Below, piece after piece: positions 48,175-58,898 of a DNA stretch of 64,000 nucleotides. The stretch lies in assembly GCF_002994745.2 (NCBI RefSeq), contig NC_037089.1:2231001-2295000 (forward strand), given 5' to 3'. Under the pieces are notes generated by a model. It saw only the letters and a program-made list of their open reading frames with translations, had not been told where the DNA came from and ran no database searches. Made by a program: the position numbers and the translations under genes. The stretch's first letter is position 1. Each line of letters begins with the position of its first letter. Origin of the DNA: Rosa chinensis. Taxonomy: Eukaryota > Streptophyta > Magnoliopsida > Rosales > Rosaceae.

Positions 48175-51100
48175 GATGGAGTCAGGGGCGTAGCTACAGT
48201 AGGGCGAGAATGGTCAATTGACCCTTCTCAATTTTAAACTAAGACATGATTGGTCAGTCATTATCACATATACATATATATATCATATAATTATTGACCC
48301 TTCTGACAAGGAAAAAAACTTGGACCCAGTTTCCTTAATTATCACCCTTCTGATAATTATTGTCCATGATCAACTTGGACATAGTTTCCTTACCGAAATA
48401 AACTTGGACACAGTTCTCCTACTCCTAGTCACCCACTCACCCACGTTCTCCTATTTTTTAATACATCTTCCTAATCCCTTCTTGATTGGTTTCTCTCATT
48501 ACTGTCCCAATTTGGACAGAGTTCTATCTCCCACGTTCTACATATATTTTAATATATTTTCCTATTCAATTATTGTTTTCTCCAACGTATGTCTATATAT
48601 ATTTGGCCTTGTATAGTTTCTTTTTTGTCTCGTGGTCATCCTCTCAAGTTGTTTCCTCTCATAATCTCGTCTTTTGTCTCTCTCAATTTTCTCCCTACGA
48701 ACGGCAAGCGAAGTCTCCATAATTGAAAATTTGGAATATGAAAGCCTTTTTAGAGAGGTATCATAAGAGAAAAGCAACAGAACAGTTGACACCACCTGAA
48801 GCTCCTCAAATAAGAAATACATCCAATGATGGTACTTCAGAACATCATTCCGAAGAATTGAACTTGACAAATCAGTTGGCACCCCCTCAATCCCATCCGA
48901 CAAATAATGCATTTGAAGATATTGGTACGTCAAAATATTCTGTCAATGAAATTAATATAGAAGATCTTCCTGGAGATCCTGGACTTCGAACTCCGATTTT
49001 AGAGTACCATCCTAATGTTCGAGATCGAGTGCGAAGACATTATTTACTGCAAGGTCCTTGTCAACCAAAAAACTATAATTTTCCTCAAACAGAATTTAGT
49101 GGTGTTAAGCGAAGGTTTAACGTCAATTGGTTTAAGGATCATCCTAGTTGGTTGGAGTATAGTATAGAAAAGGATGCTGCATATTGTTTGCATTGTTATC
49201 TTTTTAAACCAAATATTGGAGACCAAGCAGGTGGTGATGTATTTGTTGGTACGGGGTTTAATAATTGGAAGAAAAAAGACAAGCTTAAAGATCATGTTGG
49301 AGGGATCAATAGCACTCACAACAATGCTAGAAGAATGTGTGAAGTTTTATTAAATCAAAGGCAGCATGTTGATACAGTTTTGGTGAACCAAACACAACAA
49401 GATCGGATTAACTATCACACTCGTTTGAATGCATCAATTGATTGTGCTCGTTTTCTACTACGACAAGGATTGCCATTTCGTGGTCATGATGAATCTGATT
49501 ATTCAAATAACCAAGGAAATTTTAGAGAGCTTTTGAAGTGGCATTCTGATAAAGTTGATGATATAAAAAAGGTTGTCTTGAAAAATGCTCCAAGAAATCA
49601 TCAATTAACATCACCTGATATTCAACATGATATTGTCAAGGCTGCTGCAACTGAAACTCTCAATGTCATCATTAGTGACATTGGTGATGCATTATTCTCT
49701 AATCTTGTTGACGAGTCTCGTGATGTATCAGGAAAAGAGCAAATGGCAATTGTATGAGCAAAGGACAAGTAATTGAGCGTTTTGTCGGTGTTAAGCATGT
49801 CACTGATACTACTTCTGCATCACTGAAGGCAGCCATTGATCAATTCTTTTCAGAGAATGGATTAAGCATATCTAGCCTCCGTGGTCAAGGTTATGATGGA
49901 GCTAGTAATATGAGAGGAGAATTCAATGGTCTAAAAGCACTTATTTTAAAGGAGAATGGGTTAGCTTTTTATGTTCATTACTTTGCTCACCAGCTTCAGC
50001 TGGCTATTGTGGCTGTAGCAAAAAATCATATCTTAATCTCTAATCTCTTCATGTTTGTTGGTAATCTGGTGAATGTTGCTGGAAGCTCATGTAAACGTCG
50101 TGATTCTCTTCGAGAGAAACAAGTCGCCAAGATTATTGAAGAACTTAATATTGGTTCTATTTTAAGTGGGAGGGGCTTGAATCAGGAAACCACCCTAAAG
50201 CGAGCTGGTGATACAAGATGGAGCTCACATTATGGTACTTTGATTAGTATCATCAACTTATTTCCATCTTTAGTTGAATTGCTTGAAGAAATAAAAGAGG
50301 ATGGATCATCTACAGATCAGAAACAAGATGCAAGCAGATTATTAGACTCATTGGAATCATTCGACTTTGTATTTAGTCTGCATTTGATGAAGGTTTTGTT
50401 GGGGACTACAAATCAATTATCACAAGCATTGCAAAGAAGAGACCAAGATATTGTGAATGCAATGAACTTAGTTAAAGTGTGTAAGGAGCAATTGCAAAAT
50501 ATGAGAGACAATGGATGGGATGCTCTTCTTAGTCAAGTTGTTTCATTTTGTGAAAAACAGGAGATTGATGTTCCTAACATGGATGATGTTCCTTTTATTC
50601 CAAGAAAATCACGGCGTAGAGCTCCAATGGTCACTAATCTGCATAGGTATCGAGTTGAATTATTTTGTGCAGTCATAGATATGCAACTTCAAGAGCTAAA
50701 TGATCATTTTACAGAGACTACTACTGAGCTACTTCTCTATATGGCATGTCTTAATCCATCTAATTCATTCTCAGCTTTTAGCAAAGAAAAATTGATTCGG
50801 CTTGCTCAGTTTTATCCTAAAGATTTTTCTGCAGTATCTCTCTTGGCTCTTGAAGATGAATTGGACACTTATATATCTGATATGCGAAGCAGTAGTGTGT
50901 TTACACAATTGAAAGGAATTAGTGACCTTGGAGAAAAAATGGTTGAGACACAGAAGGACAAGGTTTATCCATTAGTTTACTTGCTCATAACATTGACGCT
51001 AATTCTTCCAGTTGCAACTGCCACTGTAGAAAGAGCATTTTCTGCCATGAAGATCATAAAAAGTGATTTACGAAACCGAATGGGAGACATGTGGATGAAT

Positions 51101-51348
51101 AGCAGCATGATTACATATATCGAGAAAGAAATATTTGATGGTATTGATAATGAAACCATCATGAAAAGATTTCAAAATATGAGCAATCGTCGTGGACAAT
51201 TGTAATTGTTTTAGAGAGACTTAATAATTTTAAGTATTATAATGATTTATAATTTTATATTATTTGATGAAGTTTATGTTTGTTTAATATTATTATTTAA
51301 ATTCTGACCCTCCTAACTAAGATTTCTGGCTACGCCACTGGATGGAGT
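48175..51348 (+). mobile_element. hAT DNA transposon, 3158 bp, TSD GATGGAGT
   Basis: The element is 48183-51340. Ends are CAGGGGCGTAGCTA and (reverse complement) CAGTGGCGTAGCCA, with perfect 8-bp duplications at 48175-48182 and 51341-51348. It carries a transposase frame of the TTF-zinc-finger/DUF4371/hAT-dimerisation type. It sits inside LTR 2 of the TRIM element, so it is the younger of the two. Confidence 0.95.
48738..51205 (+). pseudogene. hAT transposase (TTF zinc finger, DUF4371, C-terminal dimerisation), one frameshift
   Basis: Part 1 runs 48738-49757 (about 339 residues from MKAFLERYHKRK) and part 2 continues in another frame to 51205. Part 1 has the TTF-type zinc finger (KRRFNVNWFKDHPSW, AYCLHCYLF) and DUF4371 (LNASIDCARFLLRQGLPFRG). 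Part 2 has GQGYDGASNM, AHQLQLA and RWSSHYGTL, and ends with the hAT dimerisation segment PVATATVERAFSAM. The break is at about 49752-49760, after KEQMAIV, where family members would continue unbroken; a small deletion of about 10 bp would explain it. All other regions are open, so the loss is probably recent. I chose the ATG at 48738 as the first in frame. Confidence 0.88.
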
Positions 51349-51422
51349 GACCCAAACCCTTATAAACCCATAGGCAAACTCTCATTTTTCCCATGTGGGA
51401 TATATATATTCTCAACACATGC

Positions 51423-52670
51423 AACATGCATATGATAACAAATCAACCACAATTAACCAGTAGATCGATGGATCTCCTCTGCTGAGAGTGATAGCTGCAG
51501 TTCATGCATGGCTCAGACTGATCGATCTCTCAGACTCTCAGAGCCATGAATATATTCCAAATAGGAAGTTAACTACTTGGAGGATCCAAGTTCGAACCAT
51601 TAGTACGTTTTTACTGCGTTGCATAGGACTTGATATATGGATGCATTCAACTACTAACTATTTTACAAAAGTAACTTACTGCCGAACGTAGAGACAGCAC
51701 TACAGGCGACAAATGGTATCTTGTATACTACAATGTAATTAATGAAATAGGGGTATATACTATAGTTAGAATATGTGGATCAAACACTATTAACTGTCTA
51801 TACATAACTATTATCAGGCAGAAGCTCCTCCCACATCGCTACCGGGTTTTTACGATAAAACCTCACACCGGTTATTTTTTAAGATAGTTAGACGATAGTA
51901 ACAATCGTACATGGTTCTCTAATGCGTTGGCAAAATATTCAGAGTGTCGACCACGGTAATTGAAACACTGCTAGGAGCATTTAGCCATGATTAAGTTCAC
52001 ATTGTATATATTATTGTTGTTCTCAGAAATAATTGAAATAGAAAATCCCAAAAAGAGATCAGCCACGTGTCTAATAGCTAGCTCAATTATTTGCTATATA
52101 TCAATGAACTAATTAGCAAGAGGAATGTGCATGCATTTCAAATGACAATTTATGGGGGGTATAAATTGTTTATCTAGGCATAGAAACCATATATATCTGT
52201 AATATACCAACTATATATGTACCAAATCCAAGTGGGTATGTAAAGACAATGGACTAGTAATCTGTAATCTAAGTAATATCTATATATAGGCATATACAAT
52301 TTATTGTTTACTAACTTAAAAAAATCGTAAAAAAATTTCAAGGTGATATTTTTGAGTTCCGTCAATTTGAGAAGTGGTTAAAATCATGATTTGAGGGTGA
52401 AGAAATTTTGAAAAGAAAGTAAGAACATGCAATTTTGGCAATAAAAAAGAACATATGTTAGAACCCACAGTTTTAGTGAAAAATCATGTTCTTGATTTTA
52501 TTTTTTATATTTATGAGCAAATCTAGAAGCCTACAATTCCATTTTCTTTCTTGATAAGCAATTATCCAGTATAAGTCATAAGATACCTCAACTACAGACG
52601 TTATGTAACTGTTTGAGCTGTGATCAATCTTCTGTAAGTACTACTACATTGCATCAGTGAAACAAGCTAG
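51423..52670. other. AT-rich spacer
   Basis: No gene, RNA or terminal repeats recognised. Small open frames (51488-51691, 52174-52365 minus) match nothing I know. Confidence 0.4.
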
Positions 52671-53090
52671 TGATGCGGGAAGCGTGAACACGATAGCAAG
52701 AGGCTCCATCAAGCGTCAAAAGTCATATGAGATGAACTAGAATCAACTAGCAATTATGGGCACAGCCGTTTTCTTCTCTAATATTGAGTTTTTTTTATTG
52801 ATAACTTTTTTTAATCAAAATTACAATTTAAGAGGTGCCTTATATAGGGCACATAGCATAAACCTAATACCACTAAAAAGCATAAAGAATAATTTATTAT
52901 AGACTAAAACTAGGAAACCTAATTAAACCTCATTATATAAAAATCGGAATTGAATCTTAGATACTAAAGAATATTACGCAAATATGTATTTGGAAATTGA
53001 AATCTCAACCAAGATTTTGCTTGAGAATCCCCATATATCCAAAAGAGTAATTTATGATTAATTCCATCATTAAGAAGCCTATTTGAATAT

Positions 53091-53428
53091 CAAGTTTCAG
53101 GAAAATTCTACAATGTGTTAACGTATGACATGCATACAATTGCCTTAAAAGTGGTAAAATGAGTCCTCAAAATAGTAATATTAGTCCTCAAAGTAGTAAC
53201 ATGAGTCCTTAAAGTGGTAAATTTTCTTAGTTACCACATGAGTCCTCAAAATAGTAATATTAGTCCTCCAAGTGGTAACATGAGTCCTTAAAGTGGTAAA
53301 TTTTCTTAGTTTACCATATGAGTCCTGAAAATAGTAATATTAGTCCTCAAAGTGATAACATGAGTCCTTAGAGGGGTAAAAATAGTTGATGTATGAGAAA
53401 TGTTAACATACCATACCTTTACCCCAAT
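53091..53428. mobile_element. Insertion with 80-bp tandem repeats inside one LTR
   Basis: Absent from the sister LTR (which reads straight across near 54890-54900). The near-duplications TTTGAATAT (53082-53090) and TTTCAATAT (53429-53437) suggest a 9-bp target duplication. Three units of about 80 bp start at 53161, 53240 and 53320 with GAGTCCT(C/G)AAAATAGTAAT. GTTAAC-containing words face each other near the two ends, a weak terminal inverted repeat. Confidence 0.65.
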
Positions 53429-53549
53429 TTTCAATATTCAAATTATTCTTCTTAATGTGAAGACACTTATTTCTTTTCAAGATTCTTTGTTGAAATTGAC
53501 TAAAATCTCGTCCTACATCAGTCTTCTCCACTTGAAAAGAACTCGATCG

Positions 53550-54133
53550 CTATTTCCTCTTGAATACAGCTCGATCATTAGTAGGAATAAAGCATGATAA
53601 GCCATCAACTTCAATATTCTCGAATTTAAAAGGTATCATTATGAATCCAATACCGCAGACAAGTTTAGAACAAGCATCTTGAAACTTGAACTCCTCCACT
53701 TGAAAAGAAATGGGCATTGACTTCTCCTTGGGTTGATCTTGAACACAATTAGGCATGCATGACATGGATATCGATGTGATGAATGAATCAGCTTCCTTGT
53801 CTTTAATAAGTTTCTCTTCAATCATCAAAGTGACTTCGTCATGTTTATTTTCACGCACCTCAAGATGGTCATTCTTGATGTTCTTCCTTCTAGGCTTGAT
53901 TTTAATTTTGTGCAACTCCCACCTAATTAAATGCATGTGTTGTCTTTGCAATGACCACCATTGACGCTTTCATGCCATGGTCTTCCAAAAAGCACATAAG
54001 TGTCGTCTATATCAATCACATGACAAGTAATCTCTTCTTTATAAAATTTTCCTATAGAGATAAAAACTTTATAAACCTCTGTTACATGTGCATATATATT
54101 GATCCTCCCCAAATGGAATCCAGTATGGATCAC
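53550..54133 (-). pseudogene. Gypsy gag-pol fragment with retropepsin remnant
   Basis: Minus strand: frame 54133-53927 ends a retropepsin-like segment with ITCHVIDIDDTYVLFGRPWH, close to the gypsy motif (C)DVVDMD...LLGRPW. Frame 53951-53550 continues in another register with a Lys-rich spacer and the residues that precede reverse transcriptase in such polyproteins. No RT or integrase remains. Confidence 0.65.
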
Positions 54134-54985
54134 TCAGCTTCACTATCGGTAATTGAAAATAACTTTGTTTGCTACAAAGTTCTCTTGTAGACCACTGTCA
54201 ATTATTACCGAGCATACCTTGTCTTTGATGATACATGTTGTTCGGAAGTCATCGTAATCCGGCGTTGTGAATATCCAACGTTCCATGTTTTTTTTTTTTT
54301 TTTTGGGATTGATGAGGTTGTCCTAGAGTAAATCCCTCAACATGTTCCTTTTCAACGAAACTTTCTTTGATAGATACCCTACGACCAGTGTCATTGAGGT
54401 TGGCAGTAGTTAACTTCTCCCTTGGATTGTCGTCTGCTAAGGAGCGAGTGATACCTGCTCTGATACCAAATGATGCGGGAAGCGTGAACATGATAGCAAA
54501 AGGCTCCGTCAAGCGTCGAAAGCCATATAAGATGAACTAGAATCTACTAGCAATTAAAGGCACAACTGTAAGAAACATAGAGAAACTTCTCTAATATTGA
54601 GTTTTTTTATTGATAACTTTTTTTAATCATAATTACAATCTAAGAGATGTCTTATATAGGGCACATAGCATAAACCTAACACCACTAGAAAACATAAAGA
54701 ATAATTTATTATAGACTAAAACTAGAAACCTAATTAAACCTCATTATATAAAAATCAGAAATAGAATCTTAGATACTAAAGAATATTAAGCAAATATGTA
54801 TTTAGAATCCCAACTAAGATTTTGCTTGAGAATCCCGATATATCTAAGAGAGTAATTTATCATTAATTCTATCATTAAGAAGTCTATTTGAATATTCAAA
54901 TCATTCTTCTTAATGTGAGAGGGTGCTTCTTTCTTTTCGAGATTTTTTGTTGAAATTGGCTAAAATCTCGTTCTACATCAACTAG

Positions 54986-55354
54986 GTTAATAATTTGGGG
55001 TGTACGTGGTCTTTCTGTTTTTTGGGATAAATAATTTACAGTCGTGAATTTCATCTGGCTTAGAGACCAATCACATCAGGACGAGGGAAGCAGAATCACG
55101 GATGGGCACAAGCATACAAAACCAGCCAGCCTCTCATTTCATTTATTCCATCACTCACGGACACACCACTACCCTTTCAATTCAGACCCATCATCCTCCA
55201 TCATGCTCTTACATTTCGTGTAGATGGTATCATATGCGTGGATGTTGTTTGCTCCTGTAGCTGTAGCTAGCTTGCTCTTCTGTCTTTGATCCCCCACCGG
55301 CTCTCATTCGTCACTGCGTTTACACCCCCACCACAATGGATATATGTCCCGCAT

Positions 55355-55388
<34 letters not shown>

Positions 55389-56591
55389 AGCCACCATTGT
55401 TGATCTGATTTCACATGCTTGTCTATCTGTACTCTTCCGTTAGAGCTATATACAACCACCACCACACACTGTATATTTGTCTCATCAGTCTCTTACGCTC
55501 TCAGCCCCTTCTGTGTATCTATGTCTGTATGAATGAAACATGTAAATGTGATCGGTTTTCTAGCTCCAAATTTACTGACAAATAGTGGCCAAGAGCTAAT
55601 GAAAAGTAAGAGATTCAGTCCAGAACTTTTTAAAGTGAGAAAGAGGAACAGAATTGTTACAGAACATATAAGTACAGAAAGAATCATACAAGGATCCCAC
55701 AAGCGTCAGCAAAACAGTTCAAACCCTACGTCTCTAGAATTTTACAATTTCGGGACCAAACCCAAAACCTAATTAAATGAATGTGATTTTTTTTCTTTTG
55801 CAGAACACGACTAAGTTTGAAGATTAGTGAAAAGAAAACTACGACAATCGAGATATATCACTATCACTAAGCTTGAGGAACTTACGAGCTAGGAAGTTAC
55901 GAGGAACTTGCACCAAAACACTAATTTTGAAGATTAGTGAAAAGAAAACTATGACTTGTACGTTGAGTTTCTCATGTATTGTTATAACTGATAGAGAGTG
56001 TCACTTCGAATACTCATACATGTGTTATTGACAAGAAAATGAAATCTCAGTTCACAGCCACTACGTATCACACACATTTCGCTTCGAAGCTAAAAATCAG
56101 CCTCCAAACTCTAAACTCCAAGGAGAAAATAACAGATCTAGAACTCTGGTCATTGCACGTACATGCTAATGCATAGACATAATTTATATAAGTAAATTAA
56201 CCCACTTCCTCAACATATGAAGATAAAGAGGATTACAAACAACGCATGAATTTTTTATAGTGTGGGCTCTATACTTGAAAATAACTAAGCATGTACTTCT
56301 TATATCCCCTTGTTGAACACCTTTTTTCCATAAAAGTTCCATTGTTGGTAGTTAGCTGCAAATGTGGTGAAATTTCGGCTGACATATCCTTTCATCACTC
56401 CGTGCATTATTGTCCTCTCTAAAGTCTAAAATGGCCCATAGGTTCACCATTTCGTTTATTGGTGGGACTAAAACCACTCACTGATGATTCACAGGAACCT
56501 TTTGGGTACCAAACTAGCAAAGATTTTTTTTTTTTTTTTCGGGTACCAATAGTAGAATGCAGATGATCAACTGCTCAACAGACGTCCATGT
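54986..56591. other. Spacer with (TC)n tract and a 34-bp duplication
   Basis: (TC)n at about 55360-55385. The 34-bp segments at 55811-55844 and 55921-55954 (CTAA(G/T)TTTGAAGATT...) differ at two positions and lie 110 bp apart. A T-run lies at 56526-56539. No gene accepted. Confidence 0.45.
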
Positions 56592-56813
56592 TTTTTTTTT
56601 TTTTTTTATATTTGTCAATCATCACATGGTGTCCTCAAAGACTTTCTAGGCCCAGATACTAATCCGTGCTCGGGGAATCTTGTCAGAAGACTTCCTCCCC
56701 CCGGCCACCAAGAATATATTGGGATTTAACTCCAATAAGAGTCGGCCGGATTCAAACCCGGGTGTGGGGGTTCCACACCTGAAGGCTCTTACCAACTCGA
56801 CCACCTGTGGTGG
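56592..56813 (-). mobile_element. tRNA-derived SINE
   Basis: On the minus strand the 5' end begins near 56813 with CCACCACAGG. The A box is TGGTCGAGTTGGT (56803-56791) and the B box GGGTTTGAATCC (56759-56748), spaced as in a tRNA gene. About 140 bp of unrelated body follows and a poly(A) tail (T-run 56592-56607). ATGTTTT words flank both ends and may be the target duplication. A complete tRNA fold is not supported, so it is a SINE, not a tRNA gene. Confidence 0.72.
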
Positions 56814-57962
56814 TTATGTTTTCTATTTTTATAAAATGATGAGATATAAGAATGGAAGATCTTATCCAAGTGAATAATGCCCAATAAAAGATGAAGAAGA
56901 ATTAGGAGAGAAACTCTCAGACTCCAAAACTGACACCTTTGAAATTGAAAAATGGTATTATCTAAAAGTACTCCAGTATTTCAACTGTCTTTAACGCAAG
57001 ACATATCCATCCTATCCACTGCGACCAATAACCATGTTCTTATCTGATCATCGCCGGCACTTAACCACCTAAGAAGCCATATCAAACAACACCACCCATC
57101 TCAGCGTCTACCTGATCCCAGATGGATCATGTTTTTAAAGAAGCCGCATGAAAAGATGACGTGCCATTGCCATAAGAAAGCAAACATAAGAGAGCAAATT
57201 AATAAACATTCATAGTAAGGCTTTGTAAACAAAGAGACTACCTACACTAATCAAGTAAATGCGAACCCAGCCATGTTATTGAACTGTACGTCATAGCCCT
57301 TTAAAATGAACAAACTTGAATAAATGTATATATATGCATGAAATAGATAGTTGATTAATTGCCCTAAAATAAATGTAACTATTTGGTCTACAACAATTCA
57401 TGATTAAAATTAAAATATAACTTGTTATCACATAAGTAGCTAGAATTTCATTATGCTTGTTTTTTGGATTGGGTGGTTTTGGTTTTTGGTCCCCCTCCTT
57501 TGTATTCTTTTTTCCTTTAATCTCATGGAGTGATGGAGATCGAGGATTTCTCCTCTTCTATCTCTCTCTTTACCAAAAAAAAAAAGTAGACAATAAAACA
57601 GTTACTCTCCTTTCCCTTTTCTGTTACTAATAAACAAACCTAGAAGTTTATAGCATAGTAAATCATCATTAATAGTAATCTTTTCAACCAAATTAACACA
57701 AATAATTTCAGATTGGACTGCTGCAATTTAAGGAATAATAGTTGCCAACTAGCAAACTTTGGCAGCTGCCTTTTGATCTCATAGCCAGTTGCCACTTGCT
57801 AGCCCCATGTTCACGTGATGTGCCTTCTTTAGGGTTTTTTGTTCGCTTGCAATCGTCACTTCACTATCCCTATATAACCCACCACTTTTCACTACAGACC
57901 TTTGTACCACACCAGTTCCCTCTCTCTTTCTTCCAAAGAGAGATCCATACAGACTCCGAAAG
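56814..57962. promoter_or_regulatory. Upstream region of proline-rich protein gene, TATA box, LINE-like tail
   Basis: A TATATAA box at 57871-57877 lies about 85 bp before the start codon. A plant LINE-like 3' end (TTTGTATTC... then TTTACCAAAAAAAAAAA) occupies about 57465-57584. Its target duplication is uncertain (AAGTAG on both sides). The rest is featureless. Confidence 0.55.
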
Positions 57963-58898
57963 ATGGAGTCCAGTAAACTCAATGCTCTCTTCTTCATCTT
58001 CATGCTCGTCATTTCCTCGGCCGCTCCGATTCTCGGGTGCCCTACTTGCGGCAAAAAGCCTCCTCCCAAGCACACTAAGCCTAAGACCCCCAAGGGCCCT
58101 ATTACAGTCCCTCCCATTGTGAAACCCCCAGTCATCAAAGTCCCCCCAGTCACAGTCCCACCTATCAAACCACCAGTGACAATACCACCCATCGTCAAAC
58201 CACCAATCACCATCCCCCCCGTCATCCCTCCCATTGTCAAACCACCAATCACAATCCCACCAGTAATCCCTCCCGTCGTAAAACCACCAATTAAAATCCC
58301 ACCCGTCATCCCTCCCATTGTCAAACCACCAATCACAATCCCACCAGTAATCCCTCCCGTCGTAAAACCACCAATTAAAATCCCACCCGTCATCCCTCCC
58401 ATTGTCAAACCACCAATCACAATCCCACCAGTCATCCCTCCCGTCATAAAACCACCAATCAAAATCCCACCAGTGATTCCACCAATAGTGAAACCACCAA
58501 TCACATTACCACCAGTGGTAATCCCTCCAGTGATTCCCCCCATTGTCAAACCACCAGTGGAGATTCCCCCAATCACCACCAAGCCCCCGAGCCCCGGGAC
58601 ACCGTGCCCCCCACCACCTGGGACACCAGCTCCCAAGGACACTTGCCCCATCGACACACTGAAGCTCGGAGCTTGCGTGGATCTCCTCGGTGGGTTGGTT
58701 CACGTTGGGGTCGGTGACCCCGCGGTGAACGAGTGCTGCCCGGTGCTCGCAGGACTTGTTGAACTTGAAGCTGCAGTGTGCTTGTGCACCACCCTTAAAC
58801 TCAAGCTTCTCAACCTCAACATCTTCGTCCCTATTGCTCTTGAGCTCCTTGTCACTTGTGGCAAGAGCCCTCCTCCTGGTTTCACCTGCTCTATCTAG
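57963..58898 (+). CDS. Secreted hybrid proline-rich protein with eight-cysteine domain
   Basis: A single open frame of 311 residues. A signal peptide covers about 1-25 (hydrophobic FFIFMLVIS, then PILG before CPTCGKK). Residues about 40-220 are a proline-rich repeat region built from PP(V/I)(I/V)KPP and IPPV blocks, with a 28-residue (84-bp) higher-order unit repeated from about 58228. The C-terminus, from CPIDTLKLGAC to the end, is the hydrophobic-seed/LTP-like eight-cysteine motif with spacing C...C...CC...CLC...C...C. HyPRPs are cell-wall or plasma-membrane-face proteins expressed in growing organs and under stress. It resembles the tomato 36.4-kDa PRP class. A 3' UTR intron is likely at 58904-59328 (CAA/GTAAGT ... 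TTGCAG). TATA box at 57871. Confidence 0.93.
   Translation: MESSKLNALFFIFMLVISSAAPILGCPTCGKKPPPKHTKPKTPKGPITVPPIVKPPVIKVPPVTVPPIKPPVTIPPIVKPPITIPPVIPPIVKPPITIPPVIPPVVKPPIKIPPVIPPIVKPPITIPPVIPPVVKPPIKIPPVIPPIVKPPITIPPVIPPVIKPPIKIPPVIPPIVKPPITLPPVVIPPVIPPIVKPPVEIPPITTKPPSPGTPCPPPPGTPAPKDTCPIDTLKLGACVDLLGGLVHVGVGDPAVNECCPVLAGLVELEAAVCLCTTLKLKLLNLNIFVPIALELLVTCGKSPPPGFTCSI

Larger units (their letters stand above)
47892..51422 (-). mobile_element. TRIM-type miniature LTR element, split by a hAT transposon
   Basis: LTR 1 is 47897-48018 (122 bp). LTR 2 is 48131-48182 plus 51349-51417, interrupted by the hAT element. Both start TGATAAAGTAAT and end CTCAACA. The target duplication CATGC is perfect (47892-47896 and 51418-51422). 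The internal region is only 112 bp. Read on the minus strand, the LTR is followed at once by TGGTATCAGAGCGGG, an initiator Met-tRNA primer site, and GCGGGGGTG precedes the other LTR as polypurine tract. Nothing is coded. All of this is diagnostic of TRIM elements. Confidence 0.93.
52666..54985 (-). mobile_element. Small Ty3/gypsy derivative with unequal LTRs
   Basis: LTRs at 52671-53520 (850 bp) and 54471-54980 (510 bp) start TGATGCGGGAAGCGTGAACA and end CTACATCA. The larger contains a 338-bp insertion. Flanks GCTAG and ACTAG match at 4 of 5. On the minus strand TGGTATCAGAGCAGG, an initiator Met-tRNA primer site, lies two bases beyond the 5' LTR. The internal region is only 950 bp and encodes fragments of a gypsy polyprotein, so the element is non-autonomous. 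Confidence 0.88.

Noticed and set aside
56748..56813. Possible tRNA gene
   Set aside because: A and B boxes are present but the sequence lacks a coherent cloverleaf and has a SINE body and A-tail.
57779..58657. 292-codon glycine-rich frame on the minus strand
   Set aside because: Exact antisense shadow of the proline-rich repeats (CCN read as GGN).
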